Below are positions 6,108-11,473 of a stretch of DNA of 54,072 nt, in pieces (positions within the stretch are counted from its first letter, which is position 1; every line of letters starts with the position of its first letter). The DNA lies in the IMG/VR virus record IMGVR_UViG_3300008339_000081, positions 1 to 54,072 of that record. One strand, given 5' to 3'. Origin of the DNA: a virus. A program made the position numbers and the translations under genes. A model generated the notes under the pieces. That model worked only from the letters and a program-made list of their open reading frames with translations. It ran no database searches and was not told the origin of the DNA.

Positions 6108-6371
6108 ATGTCAAAAGTACAAATCAAGTCTATTTTTGAACAGATTTCAGAAGTAGTATTCAACACAGCCGATCTGAATTTTGCAAAGCAAAACACAATC
6201 GAATTTGTTCAGTCAAAAAACATCAACGACAAAGACAAACAGTCAATTTTAAAAGCAATTAATGAATGTAAAACAATTCAACGTTTTCAAATGTATATTG
6301 CTAACGCATTACTTAAGTATGAAGGATTAGGAGCGGATAGGATGGCGAAGGAATATAAGCCGCACAGATAA
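6108..6371 (+). CDS. Conserved small phage protein
   Basis: An 87-residue protein (starts MSKVQIKSIF) whose C-terminal stretch, FQMYIANALLKYEGLGA, is a pattern I recognise from many small T4-like phage proteins of unknown function. It is mostly helical and near neutral. It has its own promoter and a terminator hairpin 31 bases after its stop. Confidence 0.7.
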   Translation: MSKVQIKSIFEQISEVVFNTADLNFAKQNTIEFVQSKNINDKDKQSILKAINECKTIQRFQMYIANALLKYEGLGADRMAKEYKPHR

Positions 6372-6402
6372 CGCAAAGCAAACGCGCAAATTTAGTTAAG
6401 GA

Positions 6403-6429
6403 AAGACAACTGTAATGGTTGTCTTTTTT
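6403..6429 (+). terminator. Rho-independent terminator
   Basis: AAGACAAC (6403-6410) pairs with GTTGTCTT (6418-6425) around a 7-base loop, followed directly by a T-run. It ends the 6108 gene. Confidence 0.8.
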
Positions 6430-6438
6430 TGTTCTCGT

Positions 6439-6755
6439 ATATTTATTGTTGTTCAAACGATGAATTCGTCTAAGTAGCCCGTGAGTTACTCAACCTAGTA
6501 GCACAGCCCTTTGTAGCACCGCCAACGGTTATAGTCAGTACGAACAAACAAATATGTAAACTGTGGTAGGTTCAGACAATAATCACCAACAAACAATTTA
6601 GCAACTGTAGTAATCCAGAAAATGATTACCAATGTACGAACAAATTTTTAGAAAACCTAGCACTTTTGTGCAGGCTATCTTTGTGCTTGGCAAAGCTTTT
6701 GTTTGTATCTTGTAGCCAATTTCTTTTTACTACGAATTTTTTGCAACAAAAAATG
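6439..6755 (+). other. Non-coding stretch with late-type promoter and hairpins
   Basis: About 370 bases lack a supportable gene. A late-type ATATTTATT sits at 6439-6447. An 11-base direct repeat, GTACGAACAAA, occurs at 6538-6548 and 6634-6644. Hairpins are at 6656-6674 (CCT-GCAC/GTGC-AGG, one bulged A) and 6679-6695 (CTTTG/CAAAG), and a perfect ATTTTTTG/CAAAAAAT hairpin at 6736-6754 could be a terminator. A possible second promoter (GGCAA 6689, TATCTTGT 6706) lies inside. A late-expressed small RNA, or a replication element, would fit; neither is shown. Confidence 0.35.
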
Positions 6756-6761
6756 TTGGAA

Positions 6762-6786
6762 GGCAAAACTCAAGTCGTATATTTAC
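6762..6786 (+). promoter_or_regulatory. Early-type promoter
   Basis: GGCAA at 6762-6766, 11 bases, TATATTTAC at 6778-6786, then a leader ending AAAGGTTATG. Confidence 0.75.
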
Positions 6787-6819
6787 ATCGTTAAATTTAA
6801 AAAATAAATAATAAAGGTT

Positions 6820-7083
6820 ATGAGTACAGAAAACACAACAGTTGCTACTGCAACAGAATCAAAACGTAAAGGTCGTCCAACAGTTGAAGGTTCAAAGCGT
6901 CAACAAGTATTAGCTGCTCGCGCAGAGCGAATCGCTAATGGTGATCAAATTAAAAGAGGTCGTCCAGCATCAACTACAAGCAAACGCCAGCAAAAATTAG
7001 CTGATCGCGCAGCGCGTATTGCTAACGGTGAGAAAGTAGGTCCCGGACGTCCGAAAAAACAAACCGAAACCGTTGCTGCTTAG
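6820..7083 (+). CDS. Three-AT-hook DNA-binding protein
   Basis: An 87-residue basic protein with KGRP, RGRP and PGRP cores at residues 17-20, 46-49 and 75-78, spaced exactly 29 residues apart. The linkers repeat a helix-like S-K-R-Q-Q-x-L-A-x-R-A-x-R-I-A-N-G pattern. AT-hooks bind the minor groove of AT-rich DNA, so a DNA-organising or transcription role is likely for this AT-rich genome; that is inference. The gene at 8422-8817 encodes a relative. It is monocistronic with its own promoter and terminator. Confidence 0.75.
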   Translation: MSTENTTVATATESKRKGRPTVEGSKRQQVLAARAERIANGDQIKRGRPASTTSKRQQKLADRAARIANGEKVGPGRPKKQTETVAA

Positions 7084-7103
7084 TAACGGTTTTTTACCTA
7101 AAT

Positions 7104-7137
7104 CGCCTGTAGACTTTTTGCCTGCAGGCGGTTTTTT
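7104..7137 (+). terminator. Rho-independent terminator
   Basis: CGCCTGTAG (7104-7112) pairs with CTGCAGGCG (7122-7130), with one G-T pair, followed by GTTTTTTC. It ends the AT-hook gene. Confidence 0.75.
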
Positions 7138-7162
7138 CTTTGTTTTTTTATTCCTTTTTATT

Positions 7163-7171
7163 ATATTTATC
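7163..7171 (+). promoter_or_regulatory. Late-type promoter motif
   Basis: ATATTTATC, 15 bases before ATG 7186, with no GGCAA box at the expected position. It is one of the few late-type motifs in the left region. Confidence 0.4.
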
Positions 7172-7185
7172 TAAAATTTTGTACC

Positions 7186-7422
7186 ATGAATAAGGAAAAA
7201 ATATTAAGACACCTGCGTAAAGCAGAAGAGGAAATCAATAACATATTAGATGAAGCGATGGAATCTAATACCGTAATCACCAACATTGACTTAGAATACA
7301 TGGGTCAGCAAGTAAATAGCATGATTGCTGAATTAGAAGAGATCGATGAATTAGAGACGGACGCCGAAGAAGGTGTATGGGACGATGTAGATGAGGATGA
7401 TGATCTATTTGATGATTATTAG
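7186..7422 (+). CDS. Small very acidic hypothetical protein
   Basis: A 78-residue protein with a helical, mixed-charge N-terminus and a C-terminal 35 residues that are almost all acidic (ending DDDLFDDY). Such tails occur in DNA mimics and in binders of basic proteins, but no specific role can be read. A terminator follows eight bases after the stop. Confidence 0.6.
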   Translation: MNKEKILRHLRKAEEEINNILDEAMESNTVITNIDLEYMGQQVNSMIAELEEIDELETDAEEGVWDDVDEDDDLFDDY

Positions 7423-7430
7423 TACGGTTT

Positions 7431-7455
7431 TGGCGCTTATCTGAGCGCCATTTTT
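7431..7455 (+). terminator. Rho-independent terminator
   Basis: TGGCGCT (7431-7437) pairs with AGCGCCA (7444-7450) around TATCTG, followed by TTTTT. Confidence 0.75.
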
Positions 7456-7465
7456 ATTATGTATT

Positions 7466-7669
7466 ATGGTGAGAACTAAGTGTAATAAATGCTCTAAGCA
7501 ATTTTTATCGTACGATCCTGGGGATCCTTGTCCGGCGTGTAGAAGAGGGAAGCTGAGGGAAGGATGGTCTGGAGGGCCTGGGGCTCCAGCTCCAAAGAGG
7601 GCTCCTTTGTCCGACAGTAAATTTTTTAAACAACGAAGCAGCTTCAGAAATATTGGTAGATCAAAGTAA
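7466..7669 (+). CDS. Small zinc-ribbon protein
   Basis: A 67-residue basic protein with two CxxC pairs, CNKC (residues 6-9) and CPAC (residues 22-25), the four ligands of a zinc ribbon. The C-terminal 40 residues are rich in Gly, Pro, Lys and Ser and probably disordered. DNA, RNA or protein binding cannot be distinguished. It lies right after a terminator and I see no strong own promoter; a short AT-rich gap precedes the ATG. Confidence 0.65.
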   Translation: MVRTKCNKCSKQFLSYDPGDPCPACRRGKLREGWSGGPGAPAPKRAPLSDSKFFKQRSSFRNIGRSK

Positions 7670-7684
7670 TTTTATTATATTTAC
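7653..7684 (+). promoter_or_regulatory. Early-type promoter, weak -33
   Basis: TATATTTAC at 7676-7684 followed by the standard leader ATCACAATTAATAAG. Upstream there is TTGG (7653) and GATCAA (7659) rather than a clean GTCAA. The -33 portion overlaps the end of the zinc-ribbon gene. Confidence 0.55.
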
Positions 7685-7710
7685 ATCACAATTAATAAGT
7701 TCTTTGAATT

Positions 7711-8124
7711 ATGACAACAGCAATCAACAGCAGCACTGCTGCTAAGGCCTTTTTAGGTCACGGAAAAAGTAAATTATCATTTACTGAATTAATCAAAATT
7801 GAGAATTTGCCTGCATTAAATTACGAGCATAATCGTTATGATTGTATAGGCAAACAATGGGAACAATTTTTAAAAGACAATCAAGAATTCAAATCATTGC
7901 TCAAGAAGATAGGTAAAGAGATATTCGGAGAAGAATACAAAATCAAAAAAGATATGTATTGCGTTTTGCACATCGATAGTGATTTTTCCGTACCTAAAGA
8001 CAAAGCCTACATCTACGTGAGTGGCGACAGTTGTCTTTATCTAGTAGATGATCTAACTCAATTCAGTGAAAATCGTCAAACAGAAAAAGATTGGAACGTT
8101 CACGGATGGCACGAAGTAATTTAA
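7711..8124 (+). CDS. Hypothetical protein
   Basis: A 137-residue alpha/beta protein (starts MTTAINSSTA). The middle is lysine-rich and helical, and the C-terminal half is strand-rich (YCVLHIDSDFSV, AYIYVSGDSCLYLV). I recognise no family or catalytic pattern. It is transcribed alone between a promoter and a terminator. Confidence 0.65.
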   Translation: MTTAINSSTAAKAFLGHGKSKLSFTELIKIENLPALNYEHNRYDCIGKQWEQFLKDNQEFKSLLKKIGKEIFGEEYKIKKDMYCVLHIDSDFSVPKDKAYIYVSGDSCLYLVDDLTQFSENRQTEKDWNVHGWHEVI

Positions 8125-8127
8125 ATT

Positions 8128-8152
8128 AAAGCGCTCTATGAGCGCTTTTTTT
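8128..8152 (+). terminator. Rho-independent terminator
   Basis: AAAGCGCTC (8128-8136) pairs perfectly with GAGCGCTTT (8140-8148) around TAT, with the T-run continuing. It ends the 7711 gene. Confidence 0.8.
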
Positions 8153-8158
8153 GTGTCA

Positions 8159-8183
8159 GGCACAGTTATTTGTATTATCTTTA
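8159..8183 (+). promoter_or_regulatory. Early-type promoter
   Basis: GGCAC at 8159 (one base off GGCAA), then TATCTTTA at 8176-8183 and a leader ATCATAAATAAAAACGATT to ATG 8204. Confidence 0.6.
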
Positions 8184-8203
8184 TATCATAAATAAAAACG
8201 ATT

Positions 8204-8380
8204 ATGAACACACAAGAAATTATCAACGCATTAAAAGAAGTAGATGGTGAAACAATGGAAAACATCATCAGAGAAGTAGGGATGGAAGATCAAATGTTAA
8301 GACAATTGATCATGACTATGCCTGTTGATCAAATCGAGTATCTAGTTGCTGAGCGAAAAGAACTTGATGGTCAAAACTAA
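8204..8380 (+). CDS. Small acidic hypothetical protein
   Basis: A 58-residue helical protein (starts MNTQEIINAL, ends ERKELDGQN). No recognised motif. The next promoter's GTCAA box is formed by its last codons (GGT CAA AAC TAA). Confidence 0.6.
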   Translation: MNTQEIINALKEVDGETMENIIREVGMEDQMLRQLIMTMPVDQIEYLVAERKELDGQN

Positions 8381-8393
8381 TTTTGTACATTTA
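8370..8393 (+). promoter_or_regulatory. Early-type promoter overlapping upstream gene end
   Basis: GTCAA at 8370-8374 inside the last codons of the preceding gene, then TACATTTA at 8386-8393, the standard leader ATCACAATTAATAAA, and AAAGGTTATG. Confidence 0.75.
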
Positions 8394-8421
8394 AATCACA
8401 ATTAATAAAAAAATAAAGGTT

Positions 8422-8817
8422 ATGAAAAATCAAAACGGATTAGCGTTATTCAACGCAATGAAAGCAGAAGCAAAATCATTAGGTATTGACATTACCGGAA
8501 TGAAAAAAGCCGAAATCGAAGCTGCAATCGCAGGCAAACAAGAGGTGGAACCCCAAACTGAGAATGTTGTCATCAACATCACAAACGAGGGTGTTACCAA
8601 GAAAAAAGGTAGACCGGTGGATCCAAATTCACCTAGACAGATTCGTATTGCTGAAAAAACTCGTTTGCGTGAAGAAGGTTTGTTGCGCAGAGGTAGGCCA
8701 GCTGTAGAGGGATCAGCCCGTCAACAAAGAATGCAGGCGCGCGCTGAGAAGCTAGCAGCCGGTATTCAGATCAAACCGGGTAGGCCTAAGGTAGTTAAAG
8801 CAGAAGTTGTTTCTTGA
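8422..8817 (+). CDS. AT-hook protein with SAP/HeH-like N-terminus
   Basis: A 131-residue protein. Residues about 8-37 (LFNAMKAEAKSLGIDITG, followed by MKKAEIEAAIAG) look like the two-helix SAP/HeH DNA-binding fold. Three AT-hook cores follow (KGRP near 62, RGRP near 90, PGRP near 119), again spaced 28-29 residues with RQQRMQARAEKLA-type linkers like those of the 6820-7083 product. DNA binding is therefore likely; target and role are unknown. Own promoter and terminator. Confidence 0.75.
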   Translation: MKNQNGLALFNAMKAEAKSLGIDITGMKKAEIEAAIAGKQEVEPQTENVVINITNEGVTKKKGRPVDPNSPRQIRIAEKTRLREEGLLRRGRPAVEGSARQQRMQARAEKLAAGIQIKPGRPKVVKAEVVS

Positions 8818-8844
8818 TTGTTATAGTTGTTTTTTATTAGACAG

Positions 8845-8872
8845 AGCGTCTCAGAAATGAGGCGCTTTTTTT
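8845..8872 (+). terminator. Rho-independent terminator
   Basis: AGCGTCTC (8845-8852) pairs with GAGGCGCT (8859-8866), with one G-T pair, followed by a T-run. It ends the 8422 gene. Confidence 0.75.
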
Positions 8873-8879
8873 GTTGTTT

Positions 8880-8904
8880 GTCAAGATTTTTTTGTTATTT
8901 TTAC
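8880..8904 (+). promoter_or_regulatory. Early-type promoter
   Basis: TTTGTCAAG (GTCAA 8880-8884), 11 bases, TATTTTTAC 8896-8904, then ATCACAATTAAATAAA. Confidence 0.75.
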
Positions 8905-8926
8905 ATCACAATTAAATAAAAATACT

Positions 8927-9115
8927 ATGTCAAAAAGATTTATTGTAAATGAAATTAGACCTATAACGTCTATTTACACTTATGTTGTTGAAGCAAACAA
9001 TGAAGAAGAAGCTTTAGATAAAGCACTCAAAGGTGATTTTTTGTCTCTAGATCAAGAACTAGAAGAAAATGATAATGATCCTAGTTATGATATCTATGAA
9101 GAAGGTAAAGGATAA
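8927..9115 (+). CDS. Small DpnD/PcfM-like protein
   Basis: A 62-residue protein. The N-terminal strand FIVNEIRPITSIYTYVVEA, followed by an EEALDKAL helix, resembles the small DpnD/PcfM type of hypothetical proteins. The C-terminus is strongly acidic. Function unknown. The -7 box of the next gene begins at its stop. Confidence 0.6.
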   Translation: MSKRFIVNEIRPITSIYTYVVEANNEEEALDKALKGDFLSLDQELEENDNDPSYDIYEEGKG

Positions 9116-9123
9116 TATCTTTA
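9116..9123 (+). promoter_or_regulatory. Possible leaderless promoter, -7 only
   Basis: TATCTTTA directly after the preceding stop, with ATG 9128 four bases downstream. There is no GGCAA/GTCAA at the expected distance, so the gene may instead be read through from 8880. Confidence 0.4.
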
Positions 9124-9127
9124 TATC

Positions 9128-9289
9128 ATGAAAATATTAATAGCAAAAATAATCATAATATCATGCTGTGGGTACAGCAATGGTAGTTTCCAGTATGAGG
9201 CTAAATCAGCGAATGATACCTTAACATACACTGTTTATAGCACAGCTAAGTACAATGTAAATGATACACTTCAATATCGATTGAAATAA
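9128..9289 (+). CDS. Lipoprotein-like mini-protein, copy 2
   Basis: A 53-residue paralogue of the 3082-3246 product. Its hydrophobic N-terminus ends in IIIISCCG, with shared YSNG, YEAKS, VYST and KYNVxDTxQY stretches. Both copies put Cys-Cys at the end of the hydrophobic segment, as expected for a short lipoprotein signal. Retention of two copies in one small region suggests a selected role; envelope location is inference. Confidence 0.6.
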   Translation: MKILIAKIIIISCCGYSNGSFQYEAKSANDTLTYTVYSTAKYNVNDTLQYRLK

Positions 9290-9299
9290 TTGTTGTTTA

Positions 9300-9324
9300 G
9301 TCAAAATTCGTTGTTTATATTTAC
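9300..9324 (+). promoter_or_regulatory. Early-type promoter
   Basis: GTCAA 9300-9304, 11 bases, TATATTTAC 9316-9324, then ATCACAATTAAATAAA to ATG 9348. Confidence 0.8.
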
Positions 9325-9347
9325 ATCACAATTAAATAAATAAAACA

Positions 9348-9581
9348 ATGAAAGTAAAAGAATTAATTGAGATACTATCTCAACAAGATCCAGAAACAGT
9401 AATATGTTTAAAAAACACTGATCCTACTGATTACACAGTCAAATTAGAATTACAAGAAGAAGACATTGATTTAGACGATGACTTATGTTGTGATAATTTT
9501 GATGAAGACGATGATGATATCTTCGATGATGAAGGTAAGTATATAGGACCTAAAGTCATTACATTTAATTTAGATTATTAA
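9348..9581 (+). CDS. Small very acidic hypothetical protein
   Basis: A 77-residue protein. Its N-terminus (MKVKELIEILSQQDPETVIC) resembles the start of many small phage proteins of the form 'helix, QDPE, strand'. The second half holds a long acidic run (about residues 44-64). Function unknown; the charge pattern is DNA-mimic-like but that is not evidence of function. Confidence 0.65.
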   Translation: MKVKELIEILSQQDPETVICLKNTDPTDYTVKLELQEEDIDLDDDLCCDNFDEDDDDIFDDEGKYIGPKVITFNLDY

Positions 9582-9590
9582 TTAATATTT

Positions 9591-9620
9591 GGGTAGTCAA
9601 GACTACCCATTTATTTTTAT
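9591..9620 (+). promoter_or_regulatory. Fused terminator hairpin and early promoter
   Basis: TGGGTAGTC (9591-9599) pairs perfectly with GACTACCCA (9602-9610), placing GTCAA (9597-9601) at the tip. TATTTTTA follows at 9613-9620, then ATCACAATTAATAACG. Confidence 0.8.
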
Positions 9621-9639
9621 ATCACAATTAATAACGATA

Positions 9640-9818
9640 TGAAAAACACTTATCTAATTTTCCCAAATCCAAGTGACATTTATTCTAATTTAACTACTAC
9701 ATGTACTAGAGAAGAATTAAATGATGTTCTAACTGAGTTAGAGTTAATGGAACCCAATGATCATTATTCAAATTATGCTTGGGTTATATTTGAAAACGGA
9801 ATAATGATTCAAGGTTAA
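9640..9818 (+). pseudogene. Small gene with apparent frameshift
   Basis: Promoter and leader point to ATG 9640, but that frame stops after about 17 codons. From about 9661 another frame is open to TAA 9818 and reads like a normal protein (PNPSDIYSNL, then EELNDVLTEL, then YAWVIFENGIMIQG), yet it has no start of its own because it runs into TAA at 9633. One extra base near 9660 would give a single 59-residue protein. It could be a real mutation, an assembly indel or a recoded gene. Confidence 0.4.
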
Positions 9819-9824
9819 TTATTT

Positions 9825-9856
9825 AAGGCTCGTCAGAGCCTTTTTTATTACATTTA
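9825..9856 (+). promoter_or_regulatory. Fused terminator hairpin and early promoter
   Basis: AAGGCTC (9825-9831) pairs with GAGCCTT (9836-9842) around loop GTCA. A T-run follows and then TACATTTA at 9849-9856 and ATCACAATTAAAA. Confidence 0.8.
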
Positions 9857-9880
9857 TATCACAATTAAAACAAAAATATT

Positions 9881-10069
9881 ATGTCAGATTTTAACGTAAC
9901 AAAATTAGAGAACGGTGATTTCGAAGTAACAAAAAATCATCAATTCAAAGCTAAAGCTTTATTTGTAGTATGGGTTTTACTTATACTAGGTATTGCGGTA
10001 ATGTCTTCTTGTTCAACGAGTAAATCAAAATTCCGAACTACTCGCTTTTGTAAAAATCAAATGTACTAA
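9881..10069 (+). CDS. Small membrane or lipoprotein-like protein
   Basis: A 62-residue protein with a polar N-terminal 26 residues, one hydrophobic segment (about 27-46) and then SSCSTSKSK, which is lipobox-like, but the signal is internal rather than N-terminal. The C-terminus is basic. A single-pass membrane protein is the safer call. Own promoter; unknown function. Confidence 0.55.
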   Translation: MSDFNVTKLENGDFEVTKNHQFKAKALFVVWVLLILGIAVMSSCSTSKSKFRTTRFCKNQMY

Positions 10070-10075
10070 TTGTTT

Positions 10076-10105
10076 GGCGAGTCAAAGCTCGCCACTTACC
10101 TTTAC
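10076..10105 (+). promoter_or_regulatory. Fused terminator hairpin and early promoter
   Basis: GGCGAG (10076-10081) pairs with CTCGCC (10088-10093) around TCAAAG, so GTCAA (10081-10085) is at the loop. TACCTTTAC at 10097-10105, then ATCACAATTAAAAA. Confidence 0.8.
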
Positions 10106-10128
10106 ATCACAATTAAAAACAAAACGAT

Positions 10129-10344
10129 ATGAAAATTTTAAACGGAATTATCAGTGTAGTATTAGGCTTTATCTCACTGTATTTAATGTTTGTTAAAGCA
10201 CAAAGCGATCAAGATTTTATCATTGGTTTCTTAGTATTGATGATGGCAATTACATTTATGTGTTTTATGATTATGGGCGAGCAGAAAGAGGAGATCGAGA
10301 AATTAAGACATCAGATCCTAAGAATGAAAGGGCTAATGCAATGA
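10129..10344 (+). CDS. Two-span membrane protein with coiled C-terminus
   Basis: A 71-residue protein with hydrophobic spans at about residues 5-22 and 32-50, followed by a charged helical tail (EQKEEIEKLRHQILRMKGL) suited to a short coiled coil. Possibly an envelope or lysis-control protein; nothing specific can be said. It overlaps the next small gene by ATGA. Confidence 0.55.
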   Translation: MKILNGIISVVLGFISLYLMFVKAQSDQDFIIGFLVLMMAITFMCFMIMGEQKEEIEKLRHQILRMKGLMQ

Positions 10345-10427
10345 TAAAAATAATAGCGGATCCGGAAAACTTAGCTATAGTAGCATTTATCACACCGAAA
10401 TTCAATTTCATAATGTTTAATAATTGA
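10341..10427 (+). CDS. Possible mini-protein
   Basis: A 28-codon frame (starts MIKIIADPEN) coupled by ATGA to the preceding stop. The coupling is its only support; it has no motif and could be noise. Confidence 0.3.
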   Translation: MIKIIADPENLAIVAFITPKFNFIMFNN

Positions 10428-10463
10428 TTGTTTGTTTGATTATTGTTTAGTTGTTTTAAGGAA

Positions 10464-10495
10464 AAGTGGACGGGCAAAGCTCGTCCACTATCTTT
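10464..10495 (+). promoter_or_regulatory. Fused terminator hairpin and early promoter
   Basis: AGTGGACG (10464-10471) pairs with CGTCCACT (10481-10488), and the inner GGC/GCT can extend the stem to an AAA loop, with GGCAA at 10472-10476. TATCTTTA overlaps the end of the stem at 10488-10495. Confidence 0.8.
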
Positions 10496-10518
10496 ATCTC
10501 ATAATAATTAACAAACAA

Positions 10519-10914
10519 ATGAAAATAATTTTAACACCACAAGAATCAGAAGAAATGTTCCACAATGCATTATGTAACGGATTGTCTTACATTTCAGGCT
10601 ACGGTCTCATCTTAGAAACAGATGAGCAAGATTATCAAGCCGCTAAGCAGAGCCTCAAATCAAAGAATCCCGATCAAGGAATCTGTTACGAGGATGTTTT
10701 ATTAGAGGTACTTCGTTTAGGTAAATCATTAACTATAATAGATGAAGAAGGTGATGGTGAAATGAATAGTACAATTGATCTATCGGACGTTCATGAGAGA
10801 GTAGCTCAGACACCAATAGAACATCTGACGAATATGATTACTGAAAATGATGATGCGGAAACAGCTGATGTAATGCTGCAGACCGTATTCTATCAAGACA
10901 TTATATTCGGATAA
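10519..10914 (+). CDS. Conserved phage protein
   Basis: A 131-residue acidic protein starting MKIILTPQES. A longer frame upstream reads through the promoter hairpin and is not credible. The pattern NALCNGLSYISGYGL, then YEDVLLEVLRLG, then DEEGDGE, then DAETADVMLQTVFYQDIIFG, is familiar from a family widespread in Bacteroidota phages, for which I know no function. Last early gene on this side, followed by a strong terminator. Confidence 0.7.
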   Translation: MKIILTPQESEEMFHNALCNGLSYISGYGLILETDEQDYQAAKQSLKSKNPDQGICYEDVLLEVLRLGKSLTIIDEEGDGEMNSTIDLSDVHERVAQTPIEHLTNMITENDDAETADVMLQTVFYQDIIFG

Positions 10915-10938
10915 TAAGAACATACGGTTTAAACGATT

Positions 10939-10972
10939 GAGCGCATGCGAACATAAAAGCATGCGCTCTTTT
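10939..10972 (+). terminator. Strong terminator closing the early region
   Basis: GAGCGCATGC (10939-10948) pairs perfectly with GCATGCGCTC (10959-10968) around a 10-base loop, followed by TTTT. Confidence 0.8.
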
Positions 10973-11104
10973 GTCTCTATCGCATATGATCGCAGGTGTG
11001 CTAGTATAAAGCAATATTTACGCGAGCTAGCGCGCTCGATAAAAAATCACCCGCCGGGCAAAAGAGATCTAGGGAAGTGCAGGCGATAGCGGCCCGCCGG
11101 CGAT
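10973..11104. other. GC-rich palindrome-dense patch
   Basis: No gene seen. This stretch is clearly richer in G+C than the rest of the window and packed with short inverted repeats. They include CGAGC-TAGCGC-GCTCG (11023-11038), AGATCT and GCCGGC, with a further CCGCGG just to the right. It lies exactly at the junction between early and late regions. A replication, packaging or recombination site, or a recently acquired segment, are possible readings. Confidence 0.4.
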
Positions 11105-11323
11105 CTAATAGCGATCTGTCCCCATGCTAGCCGCGGTCCATGCGCGGGATGATGTTGGTACAAAATTTAATGTGACGTATTCACAACTCGCAAACACCTC
11201 TTCGCCATCGACAGTATATACGTATATCTCCAATTTTTGCGTTCGCATTTTCGGACTAACCCCTTTTGGGAAATTTTGCAAGATGTCAAAGAACTCTTTT
11301 AAACGATCTTTTTGTGTCGACAA
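11105..11323 (-). CDS. Possible minus-strand small protein
   Basis: An open frame of 72 codons on the minus strand with protein-like composition (KDRLKEFFDILQNFPKG, then LEIYVYTVDGEEVFASCEYV). Its only start is a TTG at 11323, or an internal ATG further in. It lies downstream of the minus-strand tRNA-like element and a TATCTTTACATC promoter box, so the three could form one unit. Plus-strand frames over the same bases read like noise. It is one of only three minus-strand features I support. Confidence 0.4.
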   Translation of the reverse strand: MSTQKDRLKEFFDILQNFPKGVSPKMRTQKLEIYVYTVDGEEVFASCEYVTLNFVPTSSRAWTAASMGTDRY

Positions 11324-11341
11324 AAGTATATACTTATATTG

Positions 11342-11459
11342 TAGTCAGGACAGGATTCGAACCTGTAATGTTTACCACGTTAAGGCTGTTTGCAAACGGT
11401 GCTACCTACGACCTGCGTCTACCACGACCGGGATATCCCGATCCTTTCGCCACCTGACT
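11342..11459 (-). tRNA. Irregular tRNA-like RNA, element 3
   Basis: On the minus strand, the same AGTCAGG/CCTGACT acceptor stem with discriminator A and the same ACAGG-TTCGAAT-CCTGT T-arm as element 1, in a 118-nt RNA. The D-arm reads TGGCGAAA, then an inserted hairpin (CGGGATATCCCG), then TGGTAGACGC, i.e. a Leu/Ser-like D-arm with a stem in its loop. The core up to the T-arm contains GTTTGCAAAC and several alternative stems, but no clear anticodon arm. Isotype not assignable. Confidence 0.5.
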
Positions 11460-11473
11460 ATTTTATTTATTAT

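Noticed and set aside
5405-6196. Minus-strand frames of 60-144 codons around 5405-6196
   Set aside because: They run antisense to well-supported genes or to the tRNA-like element and have no promoter; their low-complexity products look like shadows.
10432-10518. Longer start for the 10519 gene
   Set aside because: The extra codons run through the hairpin-promoter; ATG 10519 follows the expected leader.
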